Source of the DNA: Loktanella sp.
GTDB taxonomy: Bacteria > Pseudomonadota > Alphaproteobacteria > Rhodobacterales > Rhodobacteraceae
Length of the DNA: 55,537 nt
Reading direction: 5' to 3'
Assembly: GCA_024635625.1 (NCBI GenBank)
Contig: JAGXIQ010000001.1
Coordinates: 1-55,537 of the forward strand
This document shows, one piece after another, positions 26,364-33,855 of this stretch; the stretch's first letter is position 1, and the number at the start of each line of letters is the position of its first letter. The translations under genes and the position numbers were made by a program. Under the pieces are notes generated by a model, which was not told where the DNA came from, did no database searches, and saw only the letters and a program-made list of their open reading frames with translations.

Positions 26364-27101
26364 TCAAAGCATGGCCATTCCGCCATTCACATGCAAGGTC
26401 GCACCCGTCACATAGGCTGCTTCTTTGCTGGAAAGATACAGGACTGCAGCAGCGATCTCATCGGCCTCGCCCATACGGCCTGCCGGGATCTGCCCCAGGA
26501 TAGCGCCCTTCTGGTCGTCGTTCAGCTTATCCGTCATAGGAGTGGCGATAAAGCCAGGGGCTACGCAATTCACGGTAATACCGCGGCTTGCGACCTCGTA
26601 GGCGATGGATTTGCTCATGCCCACCATGCCCGCCTTGCTGGCCGCATAGTTTGCCTGCCCCGGATTGCCTGTCGCGCCGACGACAGAAGAAATATTCACG
26701 ATCCGCCCCCAACGAGCTTTCATCATGCCCCGGATAGCACCTTTACACAGGCGCATGGTGCTGGTCAGGTTCACATCCAGCACGCTGGACCATTCATCGT
26801 CGGACATCCGCATGAACAGATTGTCTTTTGTGATACCCGCATTGTTCACAAGAATATCAAGGCTGCCCATCGCCTCCACCGCCTGCTTCGGCAAGGCCGT
26901 CACGGCTTCTGCGTCAGAAAGGTTACAGGGCAGGACATAGACGCGATCACCCAGCTCTTTGGCCAGGGCTTCCAGCGGCTCGACCCGCGTGCCGGACAGT
27001 CCAACCGTGGCACCTGCGCCATGCAGCGCCGTGGCAATTGCGCCACCGATTCCACCAGAAGCACCGGTGATCAGCGCCGTTTTTCCTGTCAGATCGAACA
27101 T
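26364..27101 (-). CDS. fabG: 3-oxoacyl-[acyl-carrier-protein] reductase
   Basis: 245 residues. NADPH-dependent ketoreduction step of fatty acid synthesis; short-chain dehydrogenase. Rossmann motif TGASGGIGGAIA (residues 12-23), NNAGITKDNLFMRM, catalytic Ser in NISSVVGATGNPGQ and the Y-A-A-S-K catalytic pair, closing VTGATLHVNGGMAML. Two adjacent ATG codons (27104 and 27101); AAGGAG upstream suits 27101. The overlap with the fabD stop couples the two genes. Confidence 0.96.
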   Translation of the reverse strand: MFDLTGKTALITGASGGIGGAIATALHGAGATVGLSGTRVEPLEALAKELGDRVYVLPCNLSDAEAVTALPKQAVEAMGSLDILVNNAGITKDNLFMRMSDDEWSSVLDVNLTSTMRLCKGAIRGMMKARWGRIVNISSVVGATGNPGQANYAASKAGMVGMSKSIAYEVASRGITVNCVAPGFIATPMTDKLNDDQKGAILGQIPAGRMGEADEIAAAVLYLSSKEAAYVTGATLHVNGGMAML

Positions 27102-28045
27102 CATGCGTCTCCTTTTATTGCGGCAGCTGCCGCCTGTGCCTCTGCGGCGGTGCCGACATTGGCCGTAGTTGCGTCTTTGGCGATGCGCCGGATCATGCCC
27201 GACAAAGCCTTGCCAGCGCCTATTTCTAGAAACGAAGTCACACCCTGCGCTGCCATCCATTCGACGGAAGAGGCCCAGCGGACGCGCCCCGCGACCTGTT
27301 CGACCAATAGTCGGCGGATCTGGTCGGGGTCGGTTACCGGCTCTGCCGTCACGTTCGCTACCAATGGCACCGCCGGGGCCTGCATCGCAACCGTCTCCAG
27401 CGCATCTCGCATGACGGCCGCGGCGGGCTGCATCAACGCGCAATGGAACGGGGCGGAAACGGGCAGCATCAAGGCCCGCTTTGCACCAGCGGCCTTTGCC
27501 AGTACAGCGGCACGCTCTACGGCAGCCACATGACCAGAGATGACATTCTGGGCCGGATCATTTTCATTCGCCAAGGCGCAGACATCACCTTGTGCCGCAT
27601 CTTCGGCGATTTGCGCCACTGTTGCCGCATCCAGCCCCAGAATGGCAGCCATCGCTCCAACACCCTGCGGCACAGCCTGCTGCATCGCATCACCACGAAT
27701 GCGCAACAACCGCGCGCAATCCGCAATTCCGAAGGCACCCGCCGCAGCAAGTGCTGCGTATTCGCCCAGCGAATGCCCGGCGACGTAATCCGCATCCGTG
27801 ATTGCGACGCCTTCCGCCTCTAGGGCCCGCATCGCAGCAAGCGAAGCAGCCATGAGTGCCGGTTGGGCATTTCGGGTCAGGGTCAGAGTCTCGATATTGC
27901 CCTCGAAGATCAGCGCCGACAGCGCCTCTCCCAGTGCATCATCGACCTCTTCAAAAACAGCGCGCGCCGCCGGATAGGCTTGTGCCAAATCCTGCCCCAT
28001 CCCGATGGTCTGTGCGCCCTGTCCCGGAAATACGAATGCCCGCAT
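27101..28045 (-). CDS. fabD: Malonyl CoA-acyl carrier protein transacylase
   Basis: 314 residues from ATG 28045 (MRAFVFPGQGAQTIGMGQDL). Loads malonyl groups onto ACP. The active-site Ser is in VAGHSLGEYAALAAAG, the substrate Arg in the LLRIRGDAMQQAVP segment, and the catalytic His in LPVSAPFHCALM. The upstream in-frame extension lacks homology. First gene of the leftward fab cluster; divergent from the cytochrome b561-YceI gene with 139 nt between. Confidence 0.96.
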   Translation of the reverse strand: MRAFVFPGQGAQTIGMGQDLAQAYPAARAVFEEVDDALGEALSALIFEGNIETLTLTRNAQPALMAASLAAMRALEAEGVAITDADYVAGHSLGEYAALAAAGAFGIADCARLLRIRGDAMQQAVPQGVGAMAAILGLDAATVAQIAEDAAQGDVCALANENDPAQNVISGHVAAVERAAVLAKAAGAKRALMLPVSAPFHCALMQPAAAVMRDALETVAMQAPAVPLVANVTAEPVTDPDQIRRLLVEQVAGRVRWASSVEWMAAQGVTSFLEIGAGKALSGMIRRIAKDATTANVGTAAEAQAAAAAIKGDA

Positions 28046-28184
28046 GGATTTACCCTTGTATCGTTGCGTGTTCGGACTTTGGTCTAGCCTGCCCCGCCCA
28101 GCCGCACAATGCCTCTGCGTCACCGCAAATTGTGCAACGCCCCCGCAAGCGCTACCGTTGGGTCAATCGCACAAAGGACGCGCA

Positions 28185-29366
28185 ATGACCCATCCGACGA
28201 CCTATGGCACTGTGACCAAGATCTTTCACTGGCTGACGGCCGCCCTAATCCTGACGATCATCCCCCTTGGGATCACCGCCTCTGACATGGCTTACGACAC
28301 CAATGCACAACTCGCACAGAAAGCGCAGCTTTTCTCGTTTCACAAGACCCTCGGAGTCGCTGTTTTCTTCGTGACTCTCGGGCGCATCCTTTGGGCTGCG
28401 GGCCACGCAAAACCTGGTCCGCTGCACCCGGAACGCAAGTCAGAGACACTGCTTGCAGAGGTTGTCCATTGGTTGCTTTACAGCGCCCTTGTCATCGCAC
28501 CCCTGACCGGTTGGATCGGCCACGCCGCCACGACTGGCTTCGCGCCAATCTGGTGGCCTTTCGGTCAATCTCTGCCCTTCGTCCCAAAGGACGAGGGCGT
28601 CGCGCAAGTGTTCGGCAGTCTTCACTGGGTCTTTGGCAAGGTCATGATTGGCGCGCTGATCCTGCACATTGTCGGCGCGCTCAAGCACCACTTCATCGAC
28701 CGTGACGCCACGCTCCGCCGGATGTGGTTCGGCAAGACCATTTCGCCAGATGCCGGTTATCACCGCACTCCCATCGCGGCCCCACTGCTAGCGGCCCTGA
28801 TCGTCGTCATCGGCGCAGGTGTTGCCGTGACCTTGGCCGGTGGCGAAAGTGAAGCTCGTGAAACAGCTGCACTGGATCAGGTGGCCTCTGACTGGACTGT
28901 GCAGGATGGCACCTTAGGCATCACTGTGAAGCAGTTTGGCAAGTCCGTCGAAGGCAGCTTTGCCGACTGGACAGCCTCCATCGCTTTTGATCCAGAAGCT
29001 GTCGCCGAGGCGGGCAATGTAGAGGTAACCGTCTCTATAGGTTCCCTGACGCTTGGATCTGTAACGGATCAGGCGATGGGTGCTGACTTCTTCAACGTCG
29101 AAGCGTTCCCCACCGCAACCTTCACCGCACCGATCACAAAGACAGAGGATGGCTATATCGCTGACGGAACCCTTACGCTGAAGGGGCAAACAGCACCGCT
29201 CGCCCTGCCCTTCACACTGACACTGGACGGCGACACTGCCACGATGCGCGGTCAGACCACGCTAAATCGGACGACCTATAAAATCGGTGAAACCATGTCA
29301 GATGAAACCAATCTTGGTTTTGATGTCGTTATCGATGTCAACCTGACAGCCACCCGCGGTCAATAG
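28185..29366 (+). CDS. Cytochrome b561 domain fused to a YceI domain
   Basis: 393 residues. Residues 1-190 form a cytochrome b561-like di-haem domain with four membrane segments; His candidates for haem lie in KIFHWLTAAL, FSFHKTLGV, EVVHWLLYSA and GSLHWVFGKVMIGALILHIVGALKHHFIDRD. A fifth hydrophobic segment (LLAALIVVIGAGVAVTLAGG) leads to a periplasmic YceI lipocalin-like domain (about 225-393: SDWTVQDGTLGITVKQFG … NLGFDVVIDVNLTA). The fusion suggests quinone or isoprenoid binding coupled to membrane electron transfer, an inference from domain content. A separate secreted YceI is encoded 0.9 kb away. Confidence 0.9.
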   Translation: MTHPTTYGTVTKIFHWLTAALILTIIPLGITASDMAYDTNAQLAQKAQLFSFHKTLGVAVFFVTLGRILWAAGHAKPGPLHPERKSETLLAEVVHWLLYSALVIAPLTGWIGHAATTGFAPIWWPFGQSLPFVPKDEGVAQVFGSLHWVFGKVMIGALILHIVGALKHHFIDRDATLRRMWFGKTISPDAGYHRTPIAAPLLAALIVVIGAGVAVTLAGGESEARETAALDQVASDWTVQDGTLGITVKQFGKSVEGSFADWTASIAFDPEAVAEAGNVEVTVSIGSLTLGSVTDQAMGADFFNVEAFPTATFTAPITKTEDGYIADGTLTLKGQTAPLALPFTLTLDGDTATMRGQTTLNRTTYKIGETMSDETNLGFDVVIDVNLTATRGQ

Positions 29367-29384
29367 CACCAAAAATCCAACCAC

Positions 29385-29433
29385 GACCCAACAGCCCCCT
29401 GACACAGATGTGTCAGGGGGCTGTTGGGTCTTT
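29385..29433 (+). terminator. Very strong terminator after the b561-YceI gene
   Basis: 29385-29406 and 29409-29430 form a 22-bp perfect inverted repeat, closing on a tiny loop, followed by TTTCTTC. Unusually long for the window. Confidence 0.9.
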
Positions 29434-29519
29434 CTTCAACATTTGTTTTCTTAGGCGCATCCGGACAGGCGATTGTCCGGGACTGCGCGCCATCATTCCA
29501 ACAAGAAGCCGGATACGCC

Positions 29520-29753
29520 ATGAACGCATCCTCCATCCGCCGCATACAAGGCGTCTGCTTTGCCTTATGCCATATTCCTCTTGCCGCGACCGCTGCAGTT
29601 TTGGCAGCAGACGGTTTGCAAGGCGACATGACGCCGATCGCGGCGACCCTCGTGGCCACGCTCGTGACAGCATTAGCCTTGACCGTTTACCTCGGGCGCG
29701 CGCTACCCGCCGCGGCTTCTCGCACCGATGAAATCGCTTTTAAGATAAGTTGA
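29520..29753 (+). CDS. Small two-helix membrane protein, unknown
   Basis: 77 residues from ATG 29520 (MNASSIRRIQGVCFALCHIP). Two hydrophobic stretches (about 10-28 and 40-60) and a short polar end. The layout recalls the N-terminal membrane part of sensor or diguanylate cyclase proteins that has lost its output domain, but no such domain follows. No clear ribosome-binding site. The frame is also open upstream to the terminator hairpin; I chose the first ATG after it. Confidence 0.4.
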   Translation: MNASSIRRIQGVCFALCHIPLAATAAVLAADGLQGDMTPIAATLVATLVTALALTVYLGRALPAAASRTDEIAFKIS

Positions 29754-29779
29754 AGAATGCGGGCCTAGGTGGCAGCAAA

Positions 29780-30187
29780 TCAGCCCGCGAAGTAAAGCCA
29801 GATCAAAGCACCGATCAAAGCGACCTTCGCCACACCCACAGCGATCAAAGTTCTGCGATTCGAAGGGTGGGAAAGCTCGTCCAGCAAGGTCTGCTTGCTT
29901 TCACCGAAAAGCTCTGCTTGCAGTTTTTTCAGGATGCGCGGTGGTGGCTCCCCCCCCCCCCACGCGGGCAGCAGGCTGGTGAACCGTTCTTCCCAAAAGA
30001 CAAGCTCTGCTTGCATATCACGATCGTCCAGCAAAAGCCGGGCAACGTCCCGCCGTTCTGCCTGCGCCAGCAGGCCAAGGGCATATTCTGCGGCCAGCAC
30101 AGATGCTTCGTCACGCTCCAAGATCGATCCTTGATGTTGGCGGCCGAGGGTAGACCATGATAATAGTCTGACAAAAAAGATGAACAA
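29780..30187 (-). CDS. Anti-sigma factor-like membrane protein, possibly truncated
   Basis: 135 residues if started at TTG 30187, but the homologous part begins near ERDEASVLAAEYALGLLAQAERRD, followed by FWEERFTSLLP: the zinc-free N-terminal helical domain of RskA/ChrR-type anti-sigma factors. It ends right after a single membrane segment (LIAVGVAKVALIGALIWLYF), so the periplasmic sensor domain (about 100 residues in relatives) is absent. No sigma factor gene lies next to it. The coding strand has twelve G in a row (complement of 29950-29961), encoding three Gly. It may be a remnant, a minimal anti-sigma factor or phase-variable. Confidence 0.5.
   Translation of the reverse strand: MFIFFVRLLSWSTLGRQHQGSILERDEASVLAAEYALGLLAQAERRDVARLLLDDRDMQAELVFWEERFTSLLPAWGGGEPPPRILKKLQAELFGESKQTLLDELSHPSNRRTLIAVGVAKVALIGALIWLYFAG
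29950..29961. repeat. 12-bp C/G homopolymer
   Basis: Twelve consecutive C on the plus strand (G on the coding strand of the anti-sigma-like gene). It is the longest homopolymer I noticed in the window and sits inside an otherwise open frame, where a one-base change would frameshift the product before its membrane segment. Confidence 0.9.
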
Positions 30188-30304
30188 TCACAATCACCGC
30201 ACCATAGCTAGCGGCTCTTTGGCGCTGCGATGAACAATACAAACGAAAAGGCCGTGTAGGGCATCCCCTGCACGGCCTGATCCAAAAATGTCGGCTTAGA
30301 TGGC

Positions 30305-30883
30305 TTATTCGGCCTTCATTGCCTCGACCGAGATTTGCACATTCACTTCGTCGCTGACGAAAGGCGCGAACATGCCAACGTTATAGTCCGACCGCAGCAG
30401 TGTGGTGGTCGCATTGAAACCAGCCCAAGGCTTGCCTTCCATCGGGTGGTCACCCACTTGATTCAGCGTGGCATCCAATACGACCGACTTGGTCACACCA
30501 TTCATGGTCAAGTCACCGGTGATGTTCGCTGTCGTCTCACCAGTCACTTCGATCGCTATGGACTCGAAGGTCACAACTTGCATGTCATCTGTCGCGTTAA
30601 AGAAGTCAGGCGACATGAAATGCTCGAACCGGGCTTCCCAACCGGTCAGCATCGTGCGGACCGGAAAAGATACCATGACGGAAGAGTTTGCCGGATCTTC
30701 TTGGTCGAACTGAATCTCGCCCTCAAAGCCAGAGAACATGCCGGTGCCAGTCGAAAAACCGAGGTGGTTGTAGTCGAATACGATCTGGCTGTGGCTCGGG
30801 TCGAGCGTGTAAGCTTCGGGTGCTGCGAATGCGGGGGCAGCAAGCAAGGCCAAGGCGGCGGCGGACGAAAATACAGTCTTCAT
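30305..30883 (-). CDS. Secreted YceI family protein
   Basis: 192 residues from ATG 30883. Signal peptide MKTVFSSAAALALLAAPAFA, then a lipocalin-like YceI domain: YTLDPSHSQIVFDYNHLGFSTGTG at the start and DYNVGMFAPFVSDEVNVQISVEAMK at the end. YceI proteins bind polyisoprenoids such as ubiquinone precursors in the periplasm. An in-frame start further upstream is rejected because it adds a non-homologous stretch before the signal peptide. The adjacent b561-YceI fusion may be a functional partner. Confidence 0.9.
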   Translation of the reverse strand: MKTVFSSAAALALLAAPAFAAPEAYTLDPSHSQIVFDYNHLGFSTGTGMFSGFEGEIQFDQEDPANSSVMVSFPVRTMLTGWEARFEHFMSPDFFNATDDMQVVTFESIAIEVTGETTANITGDLTMNGVTKSVVLDATLNQVGDHPMEGKPWAGFNATTTLLRSDYNVGMFAPFVSDEVNVQISVEAMKAE

Positions 30884-30982
30884 TGAACTCTCCGATGTTG
30901 GTTTTGTCTTACCCTCACTTGGAGGTGCAGGACGCAACCAGCAACCCGGCAAATACGAACATCTCCTGTTCGTGTGCTCCGT

Positions 30983-31564
30983 TCAGATTGCCTCGCGGCT
31001 TAGGATCAGATCGCGGCCCAGACGATCACGCAACCGTGTCAGATCCGCTTCAGGCCCAGTGGCGACAGCCAATTGCCGCGCGGTATTGCGATACCGTAGG
31101 GTCAGCGTCGGCAGGCCACTATCAGGGCGGATCATAAAGATGCTGCCGATACAGTCAAAGCCGTAGCGCGCGACGACTGTCGTTGCACCGGTGCGGTTCC
31201 GCACGGCCTCGCGGACCTCGCCGTTCATCGTGTCGATCTCGAACTGGACATGGGTGCCCCGGCTAGCGAACCACATCAAAACCACGCCAATGGCGCAAGC
31301 AAGAAAGACGACAGGCAAGCGCATCACCAACTCAGAGGCGTCCGCCAACACCGCCAAGGCAATGCCAGCCGCCAAACACCCCGCACCAGCTAACAGTGAT
31401 ACAGTCTGCGACGCTACCAGCCGCAATGGCGGCGTGCCGGTAGGCACAATCCGGTAACCCCAGTAAGCCTCTTCCAATACATAATTTGCTGTCTCGCGCC
31501 GAACCGGTCGCGGACGACGTGGCGTGACGACAGCAATATCATGATTGTCGGAAATGTCGGACAT
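30983..31564 (-). CDS. Conserved membrane protein, unknown
   Basis: 193 residues. Cytoplasmic N-terminus rich in Arg/Pro (TPRRPRPVRRE), two closely spaced membrane helices (about 67-85 and 91-107: LLAGAGCLAAGIALAVLA, VVFLACAIGVVLMWFA), then a soluble C-terminal part with beta-strand character (HVQFEIDTMNGEVREAVRN, TLTLRYRNTARQLAVATGP). I do not recognise the family; similar proteins occur in Rhodobacterales. It is transcribed leftward, away from rpsF. Confidence 0.65.
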   Translation of the reverse strand: MSDISDNHDIAVVTPRRPRPVRRETANYVLEEAYWGYRIVPTGTPPLRLVASQTVSLLAGAGCLAAGIALAVLADASELVMRLPVVFLACAIGVVLMWFASRGTHVQFEIDTMNGEVREAVRNRTGATTVVARYGFDCIGSIFMIRPDSGLPTLTLRYRNTARQLAVATGPEADLTRLRDRLGRDLILSREAI

Positions 31565-31706
31565 AGCCTAGGCCTTTCGAGTGGGATGACAGATTAGTCC
31601 CCCTCACATGATCGGGGCATCGCGGCGAAAAAGCGGCAGTGTTAAGGTTTTGTTTAGCACTCGTCGTGGATCATCCTTGTCGTTAGACGACACGGCCGTC
31701 GGCGGG

Positions 31707-31734
31707 TTGCACCGCGTGGATAGCTGTGTATAAG
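31707..31734 (+). promoter_or_regulatory. Sigma-70-like promoter for rpsF-rpsR-rplI
   Basis: TTGCAC (31707-31712), 16-nt spacer, TATAAG (31729-31734). It would start transcription close to 31741, giving a leader of about 100 nt before rpsF. Confidence 0.45.
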
Positions 31735-31740
31735 CGGCGC

Positions 31741-31793
31741 ACTTCCGTGATATTTATTCACTGCGCAGTCTCTCGTGGTCCGGGTGCGGAAGT
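31741..31793 (+). promoter_or_regulatory. Candidate S6:S18 autoregulatory leader hairpin
   Basis: ACTTCCG (31741-31747) pairs perfectly with CGGAAGT (31787-31793), enclosing about 39 nt with an inner GTGA/TCAC hairpin and an unpaired CCG at 31780-31782 near the closing stem. Leaders of rpsF in many bacteria carry an imperfect hairpin with a bulged CCG that binds the S6:S18 complex. The resemblance is partial; this is an inference. Confidence 0.35.
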
Positions 31794-31844
31794 CTTGAAA
31801 GCCCAGACCTATGAAATGCGTCGATACATATGAAAAGGAACGCC

Positions 31845-32198
31845 ATGCCGCTTTACGAGCATGTGATGATTGCGCGTCAGGACTTGTCCAATACGCAAGC
31901 AGAAGCCCTCATCGAACACTTCGGTACCGTCTTGTCCGACAACGAAGGCAAGCTGGTCGACAGTGAGTACTGGGGCGTCAAGACGATGGCCTACAAGATC
32001 AACAAAAACCGCAAAGGCCACTACGCCTTTCTGCGCTCTGACGCGCCTGCGTCCGCTGTGCAGGAAATGGAACGCCTGATGCGCCTGCATGAAGACGTGA
32101 TGCGCGTTTTGACCATCAAGGTTGACGCACACGCCGAACTGCCCTCCGTGCAGATGCAGAAACGTGACGAACGCGACACCCGTCGCGAGCGCCGCTGA
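31845..32198 (+). CDS. rpsF: 30S ribosomal protein S6
   Basis: 117 residues from ATG 31845 (MPLYEHVMIARQDLS). Binds the 16S rRNA central domain together with S18. Family pattern with YWGVKTMAYKINKNRKGHYAFL is complete. AAGGA (31835-31839) supports this ATG rather than an in-frame ATG five codons earlier. Basic, Arg-rich end. First gene of rpsF-rpsR-rplI. Confidence 0.97.
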   Translation: MPLYEHVMIARQDLSNTQAEALIEHFGTVLSDNEGKLVDSEYWGVKTMAYKINKNRKGHYAFLRSDAPASAVQEMERLMRLHEDVMRVLTIKVDAHAELPSVQMQKRDERDTRRERR

Positions 32199-32222
32199 TA
32201 GATCAGGAAAGGACCGTAAATC

Positions 32223-32450
32223 ATGGCAACTAAACCGTTTTTCCGTCGTCGTAAGTCCGATCCGTTTGAGGGCGAAAATGCCCCCGCGATCGACTACAAG
32301 GACACACGCACCCTGCAGCGCTACATCTCTGAGCGCGGCAAGATCGTCCCCGCCCGTATCACCGCCGTCGGGTCCAAGAACCAGCGCAAGCTCGCTCAGG
32401 CGATCAAGCGCGCGCGTTTCCTGGCCCTGCTGCCCTACGCCGTGAAGTAA
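32223..32450 (+). CDS. rpsR: 30S ribosomal protein S18
   Basis: 75 residues. Binds S6 and 16S rRNA in the platform of the small subunit. Contains [27 protein letters not shown] and the basic [21 protein letters not shown], typical of S18. AGGAAAGGA lies just upstream of the ATG. Spacing of 24 nt from rpsF and 12 nt to rplI. Confidence 0.97.
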   Translation: MATKPFFRRRKSDPFEGENAPAIDYKDTRTLQRYISERGKIVPARITAVGSKNQRKLAQAIKRARFLALLPYAVK

Positions 32451-32462
32451 GGAGCAAAAACC

Positions 32463-33062
32463 ATGCAAATCATTCTTCTGGAACGTGTGGCCAAGCTGGG
32501 TCAAATGGGCGAAGTCGTCACCGTCAAGGACGGTTACGCACGCAACTTCCTGCTGCCGCAAGGCAAAGGTCTGCGCGTCAACGCCGCCAACATGGCGCGC
32601 TTCGAAGCTGAAAAAGCTGCTCTCGAAGCCCGCAACGCCGAAACCCGTGCATCCGCACAGGCTGAAGCCGACAAGATCGACGGCGCAACATTCGTCGTGA
32701 TTCGTTCGGCCTCTGACTCCGGTTCGCTTTACGGTTCCGTCACGCCGCGCGACGTCTCTGACGCCGCCGCCGAGAGCGACTACAACGTCGACCGCAATCA
32801 GGTCGTCCTGCAAGGTCCGATCAAGGAATTGGGTCTGCACGACGTAACCCTGAACCTGCACCCTGAAGTCGAAGCGACGATCACGTTGAACGTCGCCCGC
32901 TCCAAGGAAGAAGCAGAGCTTCAGGCATCTGGCAAGTCGATCCAAGAACTGGCCGCGGAAGAAGAAGCCGCAGCAGAGTTCGAGATCCAGGAACTGTTCG
33001 ACGATATCGGTGGTGCCTCGAACGACGACGACGCAGAGCAGCGTCGCGCCGACGCCGAGTAA
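32463..33062 (+). CDS. rplI: 50S ribosomal protein L9
   Basis: 199 residues, longer than E. coli L9 (149) because of an acidic C-terminal extension ([19 protein letters not shown] and a run of Asp) common in Rhodobacterales. The N-domain that binds 23S rRNA is clear: [19 protein letters not shown] and [17 protein letters not shown], followed by the connecting helix and the C domain with [15 protein letters not shown]. Last gene of the operon, followed by a strong terminator. Confidence 0.97.
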   Translation: MQIILLERVAKLGQMGEVVTVKDGYARNFLLPQGKGLRVNAANMARFEAEKAALEARNAETRASAQAEADKIDGATFVVIRSASDSGSLYGSVTPRDVSDAAAESDYNVDRNQVVLQGPIKELGLHDVTLNLHPEVEATITLNVARSKEEAELQASGKSIQELAAEEEAAAEFEIQELFDDIGGASNDDDAEQRRADAE

Positions 33063-33085
33063 TCGGATCGTCAGACCAAGATTTA

Positions 33086-33112
33086 GGCCGTCCCTTCGGG
33101 GGCGGCCTTTTT
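33086..33112 (+). terminator. Intrinsic terminator of rpsF-rpsR-rplI
   Basis: GGCCG..CCC (33086-33094) pairs with GGG..CGGCC (33098-33107) around a TTCG-type loop, followed by TTTTT. Confidence 0.85.
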
Positions 33113-33214
33113 CGTTGGTGGTTCAACCAAATATCAGCATTCGTAGATGTGGATTGACGTACCTGAGTAAAACAATAAGGATTAAATACACGCAATCATC
33201 TTACCGGAGCATGC

Positions 33215-33724
33215 ATGCCCATTGCCACCGACACACCCGACTTCAAAACCCGCGGCGGCGCGCCAGTCAGCCAAATCGACGAATTGCCAACACTGGAAAT
33301 CATCGCGATCATGTTCCTGCGGATGTGGTGCGACGGTGGGCCGACGCGCGAACGCATGATGCAAGACTTGTCCAATGCTCTAGGCGACAAAGACGCCCAA
33401 ACCGTTGGCACCCTGTTCGATGACCTCATGCAGATTACCCTGAAATGCGCCCGCCGCCCACTGATGCGCCACGGCGTGCCGTGCCGCTGCTTTGGCGGCG
33501 ACGAATGCGCCTTTGCGAACATGCTTGCCGCTGCCGTAAGTGGCGACCGGGAAGAGGCGATGTTGTTTTCAAGCATCCTGATAACAGGCCAGGCCGCCTA
33601 TCCTGCAGCCGCGATCGCACAGAATCTCTCACCCTATTTGCTGCGTTTCGCGCAGATGTCCGATTATGCAAATCGCACAACCACCTTGGCGACTCATGCG
33701 GCCAAAACCACGATCCGGCACTGA
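33215..33724 (+). CDS. Conserved Rhodobacterales protein, unknown, Cys-rich centre
   Basis: 169 residues. Begins MPIATDTPDFKTRGGAPVSQ, is mostly helical (LPTLEIIAIMFLRMWCDGG, ALGDKDAQTVGTLFDDLMQ) and has a Cys cluster, CARRPLMRHGVPCRCFGGDEC, at about residues 78-98 (four Cys) that could bind a metal. No signal peptide or membrane segment. Not recognised as a named family. Own unit: a terminator lies upstream and a 131-nt gap downstream. Function unknown. Confidence 0.7.
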   Translation: MPIATDTPDFKTRGGAPVSQIDELPTLEIIAIMFLRMWCDGGPTRERMMQDLSNALGDKDAQTVGTLFDDLMQITLKCARRPLMRHGVPCRCFGGDECAFANMLAAAVSGDREEAMLFSSILITGQAAYPAAAIAQNLSPYLLRFAQMSDYANRTTTLATHAAKTTIRH

Positions 33725-33855
33725 TCAACTGCCGGATTTCAAGTCAGTTACCAAAGGTCAACCGCAGGTTGCCGCCCATTTTCTGCGCTGTGTCGTGACA
33801 CAGTCGCAGAAAAAGACCAGAATTCAGGGAATCTGATCCAACGAAAGCTGAATTC

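Noticed and set aside
31809-32945. A 378-codon open frame on the minus strand across rpsF, rpsR and rplI
   Set aside because: It mirrors the codon bias of three certain ribosomal protein genes and has no recognisable domain or ribosome-binding site.
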